From Bacteroidetes bacterium QS_3_64_15 (GTDB taxonomy: Bacteria > Bacteroidota > Rhodothermia > Rhodothermales > Salinibacteraceae), in the NCBI GenBank assembly GCA_003022565.1, contig PXTN01000118.1, positions 1-57,877 of the forward strand: a DNA stretch of 57,877 nucleotides. The letters are read 5' to 3'. A program made the position numbers and the translations under genes. Positions 8,013-16,696 of this stretch are shown piece after piece (the stretch's first letter is position 1; every line of letters begins with the position of its first letter). The notes below the pieces were generated by a model that had not been told where the DNA came from, ran no database searches, and worked only from the letters and a program-made list of their open reading frames with translations.

Positions 8013-8924
8013 CTAAAAGTACCCTTCCCGCTTCCGCTCCTCCATCGCCGCCTCGGCGCGCTTGTCATCGGCCCGCGCCCCGCGCTCGGCCTGCTGCGTG
8101 GTGGCCACCTCGGCGATCACTTCGTCCAGCGTCGTGGCCGTCGACTCCACCGCGCCGGTGCAGGTCATGTCGCCGATCGTGCGGAAGCGCACCATTTTCT
8201 CCATGTAGTGCTCGCCGTCGCGGAGGTCGTTGTAGGGCGACTTGGGCAGAAGCACGCCGTCCCGCTCGAACATGGTGCGCTGATGGGCCAGGTACAGGCC
8301 AGGAATCTCGACGCCCTCCTGCGCGATGTACTGCCACACGTCCAGCTCCGTCCAGTTGCTGAGGGGAAACACCCGGAAGTGCTCGCCCTGTCCGCTCCGG
8401 CCATTGTAGAGGTTCCACAGCTCCGGACGCTGGTTCTTCGGGTCCCAGTTCCCGAACCGGTCTCGGTGGGAGAAGAAGCGCTCCTTCGCGCGGGCCTTCT
8501 CCTCGTCGCGGCGCGCCCCGCCCAGGGCCGCATCGAACCCGTGCTCTTCAATCGTATCGAGCAGGGTGACGATCTGGAGCTTGTTCCGGCTCGCGTCCGG
8601 GCCCTGCTCCTCCTTCGCCCGCCCGGACTCAATCGTCTCTTCGACGCTGCCGACGATGAGGTTCAGGTCATGCCTCTCCATCAGGTTGTCCCGGAATTCG
8701 ATGGTCTCCGGAAAGTTGTGGCCCGTGTCGACGTGCAGAATCGGGAACGGCACCTTCGCCGGATAGAAGGCCTTCCGGGCCAGGTGGATCATCGTGAGGG
8801 AGTCTTTGCCCCCACTGAACATGAGCACAGGGTTGTCGAACTGGGCCACCGTCTCTCGTATGACGTGGACGGCCTCCGACTCCAGCCACTCGAGATGTTC
8901 GGACGTGTCGGTAGGAACGGTCAT
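8013..8924 (-). CDS. cysD: sulfate adenylyltransferase subunit 2
   Basis: 303 residues. It is the catalytic ATP sulfurylase subunit, forming APS from ATP and sulfate together with CysN. The PP-loop SGGKDS is at residues 37-42. LHVDTGHNFPETIEFRD follows, and the C-terminus carries the family's MVRFRTIGDMTCTGAVES and ends KREGYF as is usual for CysD. ATG at 8924. It precedes cysNC in one transcription unit. Both may feed the neighbouring surface-glycan sulfotransferase. Confidence 0.96.
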   Translation of the reverse strand: MTVPTDTSEHLEWLESEAVHVIRETVAQFDNPVLMFSGGKDSLTMIHLARKAFYPAKVPFPILHVDTGHNFPETIEFRDNLMERHDLNLIVGSVEETIESGRAKEEQGPDASRNKLQIVTLLDTIEEHGFDAALGGARRDEEKARAKERFFSHRDRFGNWDPKNQRPELWNLYNGRSGQGEHFRVFPLSNWTELDVWQYIAQEGVEIPGLYLAHQRTMFERDGVLLPKSPYNDLRDGEHYMEKMVRFRTIGDMTCTGAVESTATTLDEVIAEVATTQQAERGARADDKRAEAAMEERKREGYF

Positions 8925-9406
8925 GAATCGTTAGGTCGAGAATTCTGAACAGTTTGGCGCAACGAGAGCACCATGATCATGGAACGCGACGTCCGGAATG
9001 CCCCCATCTGCCAGCGCTTACTTCCTCGATGCTCCTCCCCAGGGGCTCCTCAGGGCCGCGTTTGCATAGCTGAGGTCCCTGAGCGCCACACGTCTGAGAT
9101 CCGACAGCATAGAAGCGGCCATCAGCACTGGACGCCGGAGACGCACAACAGGGAGAAGACTTGGCTCCACCTGGATGGGCTGGAGCCTTAGAGAACGTCG
9201 CAATCGGTATCGAAAAATGCAACGCCTGTTTCCCTGCATCGATGCGTTTCGTCCCGTGACACAGATTCCGCTTCCTTGATTTGTTGTTCTTCATGCAATT
9301 TATTTCGCCTTCCCGCCTACTTCCTACCACCCCTAGTCCCGTTCTCCGTTAGCCGTAGGTGCTCAGGCGACTCGCCTTTTGCCGACCGGCTCCCCCTCTT
9401 TTTCCC
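8925..9406. other. 482-base intergenic region with no recognisable gene
   Basis: This spacer separates the divergent cysD and the broken aminotransferase. It contains only short ORFs in several frames (60-117 codons) with no family resemblance that I can see, no tRNA-like sequence and no clear repeat. It probably holds the divergent promoters. Confidence 0.5.
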
Positions 9407-10493
9407 ATGCCCCGCCCTTCCACATCAAACAGCGCCCTCGCCACGGAGGACGCGTCCATCCCGCTCGCTCGGCCGAGCGTGACCGAGCACGAACGGGCGT
9501 GCGTACAGGACGTGTTGCAGTCGCAACAGCTGTCCCGGGGCCCGTACCTCGAGGCCTTCGAGGACGCGATGGCCCAGCGGTGCGGCACCGAGCACGCCGT
9601 CGCCGTGAGCAGCGGGACGGGGGCGCTGCACTGCATTGTGGCGGCCCTCGATCTGCCGACCGGCGCCGAGGTAATTACGACGCCATTCAGCTTCGTCGCA
9701 TCGTCGAACGTGCTGCTGTACGAAGACCTGCGACCGCGCTACGTCGACATCGATCCGTCGACCTACAACCTCGACGTGGACCGCGCGGCCGACGCCATCA
9801 CGCCGGAGACCGAGGCGATTCTCGCGGTGGACGTGTTCGGGGTGCCGGCCGACTGGCCCGCCCTCTCCGCCCTCGCCGACGAGCACGACCTCCGTCTCAT
9901 CGACGACGCCTGCGAAGCGATCGGCGCGGCGGTGGAGAACCGGGCGATCGGGGGGTGGGGGGACGCTGCAAGCTTCGGGTTCTATCCGAACAAGCAGATC
10001 ACGACCGGCGAGGGCGGCTGCATCACGACCGACGACGCGGTCCTGGCACGGCGCTGTCGATCGCTGCGCAATCAGGGCCGGTCCCCACAGCCGTCGGACC
10101 GCATGCGCCATGACCGGCTCGGGTACAACTACCGGCTCGACGAGATGTCGGCGGCGCTCGGGGTTGCCCAGCTCGACCGGCTCGACACGGGCCGAGCGCA
10201 GCTGGTTCGTGTATGTCGTTCGCCTGCGCGACCACTTCGCGGAGGACGCCCGGGACCAGCTCATGGCCCACCTTCAGGCGAACGGGATTGGCTGCGCGCC
10301 GTATTTTCCCCCGATCCACTTACAACCGCACTACCGCGATCGATTTGGCTTCGCGCCGGGCGACGTTCCGGTATGCGAAAAGGTCGCGGCGCGGACGCTT
10401 GCCCTGCCATTCCACTGCGATCTTTCACAAAGACAGGTCGAGCGCATAGGGGAGGTTATCGCTCAGAAAGTTCCAGGGCTGCCGCGCACGTAG
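9407..10493 (+). pseudogene. DegT/DnrJ/EryC1-type sugar aminotransferase, disrupted by internal deletion and frameshift
   Basis: The first part (ATG 9407 to about 10200) encodes a typical PLP-dependent nucleotide-sugar aminotransferase: AVSSGTGALHCIVAALDL, LRLIDDACEAIGA, the PLP-lysine segment GFYPNKQITTGEGG and YRLDEMSAALGVAQLDRLD. The reading frame then changes, and the authentic C-terminus continues in another frame as SWFVYVVRLRDHFAEDA...IHLQPHYRDRFGF...LALPFHCDLSQRQVERI up to the TAG at 10493. Between QLDRLD and SWFVYVV family members have about 40 residues; here only about 13 bases remain. So roughly 105-110 bases are missing and the frame is lost. The gene likely made an amino sugar for the surface polysaccharide. 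Confidence 0.85.
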
Positions 10494-10511
10494 CGTCCCT
10501 TCTCCCGGAAA

Positions 10512-11366
10512 ATGGATTCTTCACTCCGTCCCGTTCTCATCATTGGCGCCGCTCGGTCGGGCACGAAGGTGCTTCGCCGAATGCTTGCCTCTTCCCCCGA
10601 CTGCGCTGTCGTGCCGTACGGAATTCCCGCGGTCTGGAGGCAGGAAAACGAGTCCCATCCGAACGATGCCCTGCCCCCCAGCTCCTGTACCGAAGAAACG
10701 GCAATCCGCATCCGGCGCGCAATTCATCGGCTCGCGGAGGGTCCACCAACGGCTTCTCTCTTGGTTGAGAAGACTTCGGCCAATACATTGCGGGTGCCAT
10801 TCGTGGAACGCGTATTCCCGGACGCCCGGTTCATCCATCTGGTGCGGAACGGCGTTGATGTGGCGGAGTCGGCCCGGCGCCGCTGGCAGGCCCGCCCGAG
10901 CTTGGCATACCTAGTCCGTAAGGCCTTATTTCTCCGGTGGGTCGGCGTGCGGCACGGACTGAAATACGTCTGGCGCTGGCTCCGAAACACCGGGTCAGAA
11001 TCGTCACAGCTCTGGGGACCGCACTATCCGGGAATGGAGAACGACGTGACGGAGTCTCCCCTGCTCCACGTCTGTGCGCGCCAGTGGCGTGCCTGCACTC
11101 AATCGGCCCTCGATGCGTTGGGGGAATATCCCGACAATCGGATCTTCAGACTCCGCTACGAGCAATTCGTTACGGATCCGGGCACCGTGAATCGGCTGGC
11201 CGACTTCTTAGGAATGACCGCCCCGGACTCCATGCTCGGCTACCACCGTGCCAACATCGAGGATACGTTTGTCGGACGCGGACGAAGACGCTTGACAGAC
11301 GCCGAGCAGAGGGCCATCCGTCCAATCCTTCGCCCCTCTCAGAACCAGCTCGGCTACCAACATTAG
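10512..11366 (+). CDS. PAPS-dependent sulfotransferase family protein
   Basis: 284 residues. The N-terminal VLIIGAARSGTKVLRRML is the 5'-phosphosulfate binding loop of sulfotransferases (GAARSGT, residues 12-18). FIHLVRNGVDVAESARRRW matches the 3'-phosphate-binding RDP/RNP-type segment with its downstream serine. The C-terminal FRLRYEQFVTDPGTVNRLADFLGM is the usual YExLV...P...L...FLG helix. It probably transfers sulfate from PAPS to a surface glycan or lipid; the acceptor is unknown. It lies 18 bases after the broken aminotransferase, with cysD/cysNC upstream on the other strand as a likely PAPS source. Confidence 0.85.
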   Translation: MDSSLRPVLIIGAARSGTKVLRRMLASSPDCAVVPYGIPAVWRQENESHPNDALPPSSCTEETAIRIRRAIHRLAEGPPTASLLVEKTSANTLRVPFVERVFPDARFIHLVRNGVDVAESARRRWQARPSLAYLVRKALFLRWVGVRHGLKYVWRWLRNTGSESSQLWGPHYPGMENDVTESPLLHVCARQWRACTQSALDALGEYPDNRIFRLRYEQFVTDPGTVNRLADFLGMTAPDSMLGYHRANIEDTFVGRGRRRLTDAEQRAIRPILRPSQNQLGYQH

Positions 11367-11583
11367 AAGTCGGTTCGTGAGATCGAGCATCCCTAACGGC
11401 AGACTATGCCACATTTTCGGGCCACGGCGAGGCCTCCCAGGATTGAGGAAAGACTGCGGGCTCTTGCCAATTCGGCGCTTCACAAGCCACGTCGACTCGC
11501 TGATTCTTGGTTCCCGAAACTTCTCCGCATAGCGAAAGTGTCCCCCCTCAAAGACGCTTGTCCCTGCTGCGTCGAAATAGTAA

Positions 11584-12231
11584 ATGGTTGTGTGGAAGCG
11601 TGCCTTCGATGTCGCATCCGCTTCTCTATTGCTGGTGGCGTGTGCTCCTCTTCTCGCCGTGGCGGCGATCGCCATCTATATTGATATGGGGCGTCCTATT
11701 TTTTTCGTCCAGAAGCGGGCCGGTCGGCACGGGCGCCCGTTCCGAATTCTCAAGCTCCGAACCCTCTGCGCGAAGGAAGATGACAAGGAAAGTGCCCCTC
11801 CCTCCCCGATCTTAGACGCCACCGCAGTGGGTCGCGTGCTTCGAAGGTGGGCCATTGACGAGCTCCCCCAGCTCTGGAATGTGCTTCGGGGAGACATGAA
11901 CATCGTTGGGCCGCGCCCCGTGCTTCTTCCGGAAGCGCGCGGCTACGACGATCGCCAGCGGAATCGTCTTACAGTCCGACCCGGCCTGACGGGATGGGCC
12001 CAGATCCATGGACGGAATGCCCTACCGTGGCACGAGCGCGTAGAACTTGATCTCTGGTACGTGAACCACGCGACAGTCTGGACGGACCTGAAAATTCTAC
12101 TCTATACCCCCGTCGTGCTCCTGGCCGGCACCGGCGTGGTCGGTCCCGGTACACAGGATCCATCTACGGACGAGGTTCGAAGCCAGTCGACCTCGAAATC
12201 GATCTCTGCAGAGTCGGTGTCGGAGGCGTGA
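11584..12231 (+). CDS. bacterial sugar transferase (monotopic phosphoglycosyl transferase)
   Basis: 215 residues. It transfers a sugar phosphate from a UDP-sugar to undecaprenyl phosphate, the first committed step of surface glycan assembly, at the inner membrane. An N-terminal re-entrant hydrophobic helix (about residues 8-34) precedes the soluble core. Signatures are FFVQKRAGRHGRPFRILKLR, the DELPQLWNVLRGDMNIVGPRP block and LTVRPGLTGWAQIHGRN. The C-terminus has a hydrophobic segment around residues 165-180 and a Ser-rich acidic tail. Its TGA overlaps a GTG, but the next gene more likely starts at the ATG 9 bases later. Confidence 0.92.
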   Translation: MVVWKRAFDVASASLLLVACAPLLAVAAIAIYIDMGRPIFFVQKRAGRHGRPFRILKLRTLCAKEDDKESAPPSPILDATAVGRVLRRWAIDELPQLWNVLRGDMNIVGPRPVLLPEARGYDDRQRNRLTVRPGLTGWAQIHGRNALPWHERVELDLWYVNHATVWTDLKILLYTPVVLLAGTGVVGPGTQDPSTDEVRSQSTSKSISAESVSEA

Positions 12232-12236
12232 TTCCG

Positions 12237-13445
12237 ATGCACATCGTTTGTCTTTACTTCCACTACGCCTCTCCGGACTGTCCCTCCGGAGCACGTGCGT
12301 ACTCGCTTCTTCGAGGCCTCGGCCAGAAGCATCAGGTTACGGTCTTCACCGGCAAACACTACTATCACCTCCGCCAGTCTCAGCATTTCGATTGGGAGCC
12401 ACCCGGCGTTACGGTGCGCATGCTCGACGTGCCATACGAGAATCAGATGGCTGCCGCCCGGCGCCTCACTGCGTACGCTTCGTTTGCGGCCTGGGCTGGC
12501 GTCCAGGCCGGCCGTATTTCCAGTCCAGACCTCCTGTATGCGATCTCGACCCCTCTGACGACTCCGATGGCAGCGGTGCTCGCTTCTCGTATTCAAGGAA
12601 TCCCGTGGGTCCTTGAGATTCGAGACCTGTGGCCCGATTTTCCGATTCAGATGGGCGCAATTTCCTCTCCCGCCCTCCAGCACATACTCCGCTGGACGGA
12701 GCGGCACTTGTACCACGATGCCGCCCACGTCGTGACAGTCTCGCCAGCTATGACCGATCATGTACGGAGCATGGGCTTGGATGCCTCGCAGGTAACGACG
12801 CTTCCGCAAGGGACCGATCTGTCCCTCTTCGACCGGCCTGCGGCCCCTTCCTCCAGCGATCTGCGGGAAAGACACGGCCTCTCATCGCGCCATATCGTTC
12901 TTTACGCTGGCGCACTCGGCCGTGCGAACGACCTCCCGACCCTGTTGAAGGCTGCCGAGCACTTGAGGCACCGTTCCGACACAACCTTCGTGTTTATCGG
13001 TCACGGATTCCACGAGCCGGATGTCCGGTCCACTTCGCACCGCCTCCCGAACGTCCGATACGTATCCGCACAGCCCCGTCACGAAATGGTGTCCTGGTTT
13101 CGCCTTGCTACCCTCTCCATTGTTTCTTTCCGCGACCTCCCTGTGTTAAGCACTAATGCGCCCGCCAAGCTGTTCGACAGCCTGGCGGCAAGCACGCCGG
13201 TCATCGTCACAAACCCGGGATGGATGACGCGTCTCATTCGGACGCACGAATGCGGATGGACCGTGCCCGCTTCCTCCGCATCCGCTCTCGCCGAACAGAT
13301 CAACACGGTCCTCGATCAGCCCAAAGCCTGCCGAGCCGCCGGGGAGCGCGGAGCCGAGTTGGCCCGGGCTCGGTTCGATCGGGCAGCCCAGGTCCCAGCG
13401 CTCCAGTCGATTTTTTCGCGGGTCGTTTCAGCAGCTTCCTCTTAG
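12237..13445 (+). CDS. GT4 family glycosyltransferase, WbuB-like
   Basis: 402 residues. The ATG at 12237 is preferred over the track's GTG at 12228 because a GGAGG lies 10 bases before it. The N-terminal MHIVCLYFHYASPDCPSGARAYSLLRGL resembles WbuB/WcaI-type GT-B enzymes. DLLYAISTPLTTPMAAVLASRIQGIPWVLEIRDLWPDF is the acceptor domain. The donor domain has LYAGALGRANDLPTLLKAAEHL and APAKLFDSLAASTPVIVTN, where the first glutamate of the usual E-x7-E is aspartate. It probably adds the second sugar after the priming transferase directly upstream. Confidence 0.88.
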   Translation: MHIVCLYFHYASPDCPSGARAYSLLRGLGQKHQVTVFTGKHYYHLRQSQHFDWEPPGVTVRMLDVPYENQMAAARRLTAYASFAAWAGVQAGRISSPDLLYAISTPLTTPMAAVLASRIQGIPWVLEIRDLWPDFPIQMGAISSPALQHILRWTERHLYHDAAHVVTVSPAMTDHVRSMGLDASQVTTLPQGTDLSLFDRPAAPSSSDLRERHGLSSRHIVLYAGALGRANDLPTLLKAAEHLRHRSDTTFVFIGHGFHEPDVRSTSHRLPNVRYVSAQPRHEMVSWFRLATLSIVSFRDLPVLSTNAPAKLFDSLAASTPVIVTNPGWMTRLIRTHECGWTVPASSASALAEQINTVLDQPKACRAAGERGAELARARFDRAAQVPALQSIFSRVVSAASS

Positions 13446-13652
13446 CAATGGCATCGTGTGTCCCCTTCGCAGCGCTCCCTCTTCGTTGGGCCGGCCGCCC
13501 CCCTCTTCGACGGCGCACGAGCTGCTTCCGTCTACTGGAACGAACTCCCATTTGATGAGCCGGTTTGCAGAGGCTCAACTGTCGAAGAGTGACTCACGAG
13601 GGCACACGGCTCTGTCCAGGAGTGTTCGACTCGACCTGTTTTCTTTTGATTT

Positions 13653-15215
13653 ATGATGACCTCCAAACTAGAGCAATTCCCATCGTGGACGTGGCTCCGC
13701 GGGCGGATTCCCCTCCTGCTCGTCCTGCCGGACCTGCTGGTCCTGTACGGCGGCCTCCTCCTCGGCTACCGGATTCGGTTCGGCGAGTGGCTGTGGCCCC
13801 ACGCGACCGAGTGGGGCGTTGCCTCCCTCCTCGTCCTGGGCGTCTACGGGGGCGCGCTGGTCGCGAGCGGCGTGTATCGCCTGTCGCCCCGCCTGATGCA
13901 TCTCTCGGAGTTCATTCGAGTGGGCACGTGGCTGATCGGCGCGTGGGGCCTCTCGATCCCGCTCACCTACGCGGTGGATCCTGCCGACGTACCCCCTCGG
14001 GGCGTGATGGCCGTACTGGGGCTGGCGGCCCTCGTCGGCGTCCTGGGCGTCCGGGCCGGGGCGCGTCGTCTGCTGGAGCATCTTTCCACCGCACCCGACG
14101 AACCGGCCTCCGGGATGGCGTCGACCTCCCTGCGGCTGGACGACCTTGTCCCCCGCGACCCTGTGGAGATCAACCGCTCGGCCCTGCGCGACGTTCTCTC
14201 CGACCGTACCATTCTAGTAACTGGCGCGGGCGGGTCGATCGGATCGGAACTGAGCCGTCAGCTGGTGTCCCTCAATCCCTTCCGGCTCACATTCGTGGAC
14301 GTCAGCGAGCACAACCTGTACCGGCTCGAAAAGTCGCTGCGCACGGAGCGCTATGATGGCGAGATGGACTTTTGCATCGCCGACGTGCGCGATGCATCCC
14401 TCATGGACGACCTCTTCGCCCGCCTTCAACCCGACGTGGTGCTCCACACGGCGGCCTACAAGCACGTGCCCCTGATGGAGCGCCACCCCGCCGAGGCCTT
14501 CCGCAACAATACGCAGGCGTCGGTCAACCTGCTCACCCTCTGCGAGGAGCACGACGTCGACCAGTTTGTCTTCGTCTCCACCGACAAGGCGGTGAATCCC
14601 GCCAGCGTGCTCGGGGCGACGAAGCAGCTGGCAGAGTGGTATGTGCGCACGGGCGGTGGGGCCACGCGGTGCAGTACGGTGCGCTTCGGCAACGTCTTCG
14701 GAACGCAGGGCAGCGTCGTCCCCCGGTTCGAGGAGAAGTTGGCGGCGGGCGAGCCGGTGCCCATCACGCATGCGGACATGGAGCGCTACTTCATGAGCCC
14801 AGAGGAGGCCTGCGGCCTGATCCTGCAAACCCTTCTCCTGAATGCCCATCCCACCCACATCTTCCGCATGGGCGACCCGATCCGTATCCGGTGGCTGGCC
14901 GAACGCCTCATCGAGCACTGGTACCCGCACGTCGACCCGGAGACGATGATCGAGTACGTGGGGCGGCGGCCCGGGGAAAAGATGAGCGAGCAGCTCGTGG
15001 AGAACGAGGAATCGGCCCACCCCACCGACCATCCGAGCATCCTGGGGCTCGACGGGCCGGTGCCGTACACCCGCGCCGAGCTCGACGCGCACCTGCAGCG
15101 GCTCCAGTCGGTCTCCTCCCCCACCCGCGAGTCGCGGGAGCACCTGCGCAAGCTGCTGCTCAACACGCGCCCCGATGGGCGTGAGACGGCTGAGAGCGTG
15201 AAACGTGAGGTGTGA
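13653..15215 (+). CDS. FlaA1/CapD-like nucleotide-sugar 4,6-dehydratase/epimerase with membrane domain
   Basis: 520 residues. The N-terminal 140 residues hold about four membrane helices (RIPLLLVLPDLLVLYGGLLLGY, WGVASLLVLGVYGGALVASG and two more). An extended-SDR domain follows: ILVTGAGGSIGSELSRQL near residue 190, HTAAYKHVPLMERHP, STDKAVNPASVLGATKQ and VRFGNVFGTQGSVVP, all typical of the FlaA1/WbpM/CapD branch acting on UDP-GlcNAc-type substrates. Relatives are often 600 or more residues; this one lacks most of the usual CoA-binding-like linker domain. The last codons and the stop lie inside a GTGAAACGTGAGG repeat array. It follows the GT4 gene after about 200 unassigned bases. Confidence 0.9.
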   Translation: MMTSKLEQFPSWTWLRGRIPLLLVLPDLLVLYGGLLLGYRIRFGEWLWPHATEWGVASLLVLGVYGGALVASGVYRLSPRLMHLSEFIRVGTWLIGAWGLSIPLTYAVDPADVPPRGVMAVLGLAALVGVLGVRAGARRLLEHLSTAPDEPASGMASTSLRLDDLVPRDPVEINRSALRDVLSDRTILVTGAGGSIGSELSRQLVSLNPFRLTFVDVSEHNLYRLEKSLRTERYDGEMDFCIADVRDASLMDDLFARLQPDVVLHTAAYKHVPLMERHPAEAFRNNTQASVNLLTLCEEHDVDQFVFVSTDKAVNPASVLGATKQLAEWYVRTGGGATRCSTVRFGNVFGTQGSVVPRFEEKLAAGEPVPITHADMERYFMSPEEACGLILQTLLLNAHPTHIFRMGDPIRIRWLAERLIEHWYPHVDPETMIEYVGRRPGEKMSEQLVENEESAHPTDHPSILGLDGPVPYTRAELDAHLQRLQSVSSPTRESREHLRKLLLNTRPDGRETAESVKREV

Positions 15216-15240
15216 AACGTGAGGCGTGAAACGTGAAGCG
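15181..15240. repeat. GTGAAACGTGAGG tandem repeat overlapping the 3' end of the FlaA1-like gene
   Basis: About five imperfect units of GTGAAACGTGAGG-like sequence. The array begins inside the coding region (encoding the tail RETAESVKREV), supplies the TGA at 15213-15215 and continues 25 bases beyond. This copy has direct rather than inverted units. Confidence 0.75.
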
Positions 15241-15267
15241 TCCTGATTCAGAACTACAGCAACAAGA

Positions 15268-15345
15268 CACCACACCCTAACACTCCAACACTCCAACACC
15301 CCTACGCCCCCACGCTCTCACACCCCCACGCTCCCACTCGCCCTC
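15268..15345. repeat. C-rich repeat (CACTCCAACACTCCAAC / CCCCCACGCTC)
   Basis: Two adjoining sets of imperfect repeats: CACTCCAACACTCCAACACC, then CCCCCACGCTC units, ending CTCTCCCCCATTCCC shortly before the GT4 start. The word CTCCCCCATTC also occurs at the end of the 31121-31172 repeat. Confidence 0.7.
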
Positions 15346-15361
15346 TCCCCCATTCCCGAAT

Positions 15362-16537
15362 ATGCACGTCCTCGTGGTTCCATCCTGGTACCCGACCACC
15401 GAGGCGCCGCTGCGGGGCATCTACTTCGCCGAGCAGGCCCAGATCCTCCACGATCACGGGTTCACGGTGGGCGTCGTTTACCCCGAACAGCAGAGCCTAC
15501 GACACCTCTCCTGGGATGCCCTTCGGCGAAAACATTTCCAGACGGCATGGACGACGAACCACGATGTGCCTGTCCTCCGCCGGTACGGGTGGAACGTGTG
15601 GTGGCGCGCTCCACCGGGGATGCGGGTCCGGGTCCGGCACGCCGTTCGCCTTGCTCATCAATACGTGGGTCGGCACGGCGTCCCCGACGTGATCCACGCC
15701 CATAGCGCCCGCTGGGCCGGTGCGGCGGCCGCCCGGATGAGCGATGCCTTGGACGTGCCCTTCGTGCTCACGGAGCATTTCAGCGGCTTCGTGCGGAACG
15801 AAATTTTTCCCTGGCGGTGGCCCCTCGTCGAGACCGCATACCGGCACGCCCACGGTCGGGCAGCCGTGAGTTCGGTCCTCAAAGACGCCCTCGCGGAGTA
15901 CGGACTCGCTGCGCCCAACGAGATTGCCGTACACCCCAATCCCGTTCGGGCCGCTCTATTCGCACGCCCCCCAGACGGGCGCCCTGCGCCCCCGCCCTTC
16001 CGGCTCGTAACAGTAGCCGGACTCAACCCCCGAAAGAATGTTGGGGATTTACTGGAGGCTTTCGCACAGGCGTTCGCTGGATCGGAAGCGGCTTCGCTCA
16101 CCCTCGTGGGCGACGGTCCGCAGCGGGGGGCACTGGAGGACCACGCCCGCCGGCTCGGGATTGCCTCTCAGATCACCTTTCGGGGCCGGCTGGAACGGAC
16201 AGCCGTGCGGGACGCACTTTGGAACGCCCACGCCTTTGTGCTGTCGAGCCGCTACGAGACGTTTGGGGTGGCCCTCGTCGAGGCGATGGCGACCGGACTG
16301 CCCGTCGTCGCCACACGGTGCGGCGGCCCTGAGGACATCGTGACGGACGAGACGGGGCGCCTCGTCCCGACAGAGGACCCCGAGGCCCTGGCCGAGGCCC
16401 TCCGCACGATGCGGGAGCAGTGGGCCTCGTACGACCCGAACGACATTCGGGCATACGTGCTCGACCGCTACGGACCGGAACCTTTCGTTCGGCGCACGCG
16501 ATCATTCTATCGTCACGCTCGGGCCGCAGCCCCGTAG
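15362..16537 (+). CDS. GT4 family glycosyltransferase
   Basis: 391 residues. A GT-B fold retaining glycosyltransferase, cytosolic or membrane-associated, extending the surface glycan from an NDP-sugar. The N-terminal MHVLVVPSWYPTTEAPLRGIY is typical of GT4. The donor domain has VAGLNPRKNVGDLLEAFAQA, LVGDGPQRGALEDHARRLG and SSRYETFGVALVEAMATGLPVVATRCGG with the intact E-x7-E pair. ATG at 15362 directly after a repeat-filled spacer. The sugar cannot be inferred. Confidence 0.92.
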   Translation: MHVLVVPSWYPTTEAPLRGIYFAEQAQILHDHGFTVGVVYPEQQSLRHLSWDALRRKHFQTAWTTNHDVPVLRRYGWNVWWRAPPGMRVRVRHAVRLAHQYVGRHGVPDVIHAHSARWAGAAAARMSDALDVPFVLTEHFSGFVRNEIFPWRWPLVETAYRHAHGRAAVSSVLKDALAEYGLAAPNEIAVHPNPVRAALFARPPDGRPAPPPFRLVTVAGLNPRKNVGDLLEAFAQAFAGSEAASLTLVGDGPQRGALEDHARRLGIASQITFRGRLERTAVRDALWNAHAFVLSSRYETFGVALVEAMATGLPVVATRCGGPEDIVTDETGRLVPTEDPEALAEALRTMREQWASYDPNDIRAYVLDRYGPEPFVRRTRSFYRHARAAAP

Positions 16538-16696
16538 CGCATCTGCGCGTGAGCATTTGTGCGTGCTGGATCACCCGCAGGCACGCACACACGCCCACAC
16601 GAAATCCACGCCCACTCCCGCGCCCCTGCACGCCGGAGCAGCTCCGGGGCGAGACGAGGAAGCAAGACCGCTCTACAAACGTTTTCTCACGTCCGT

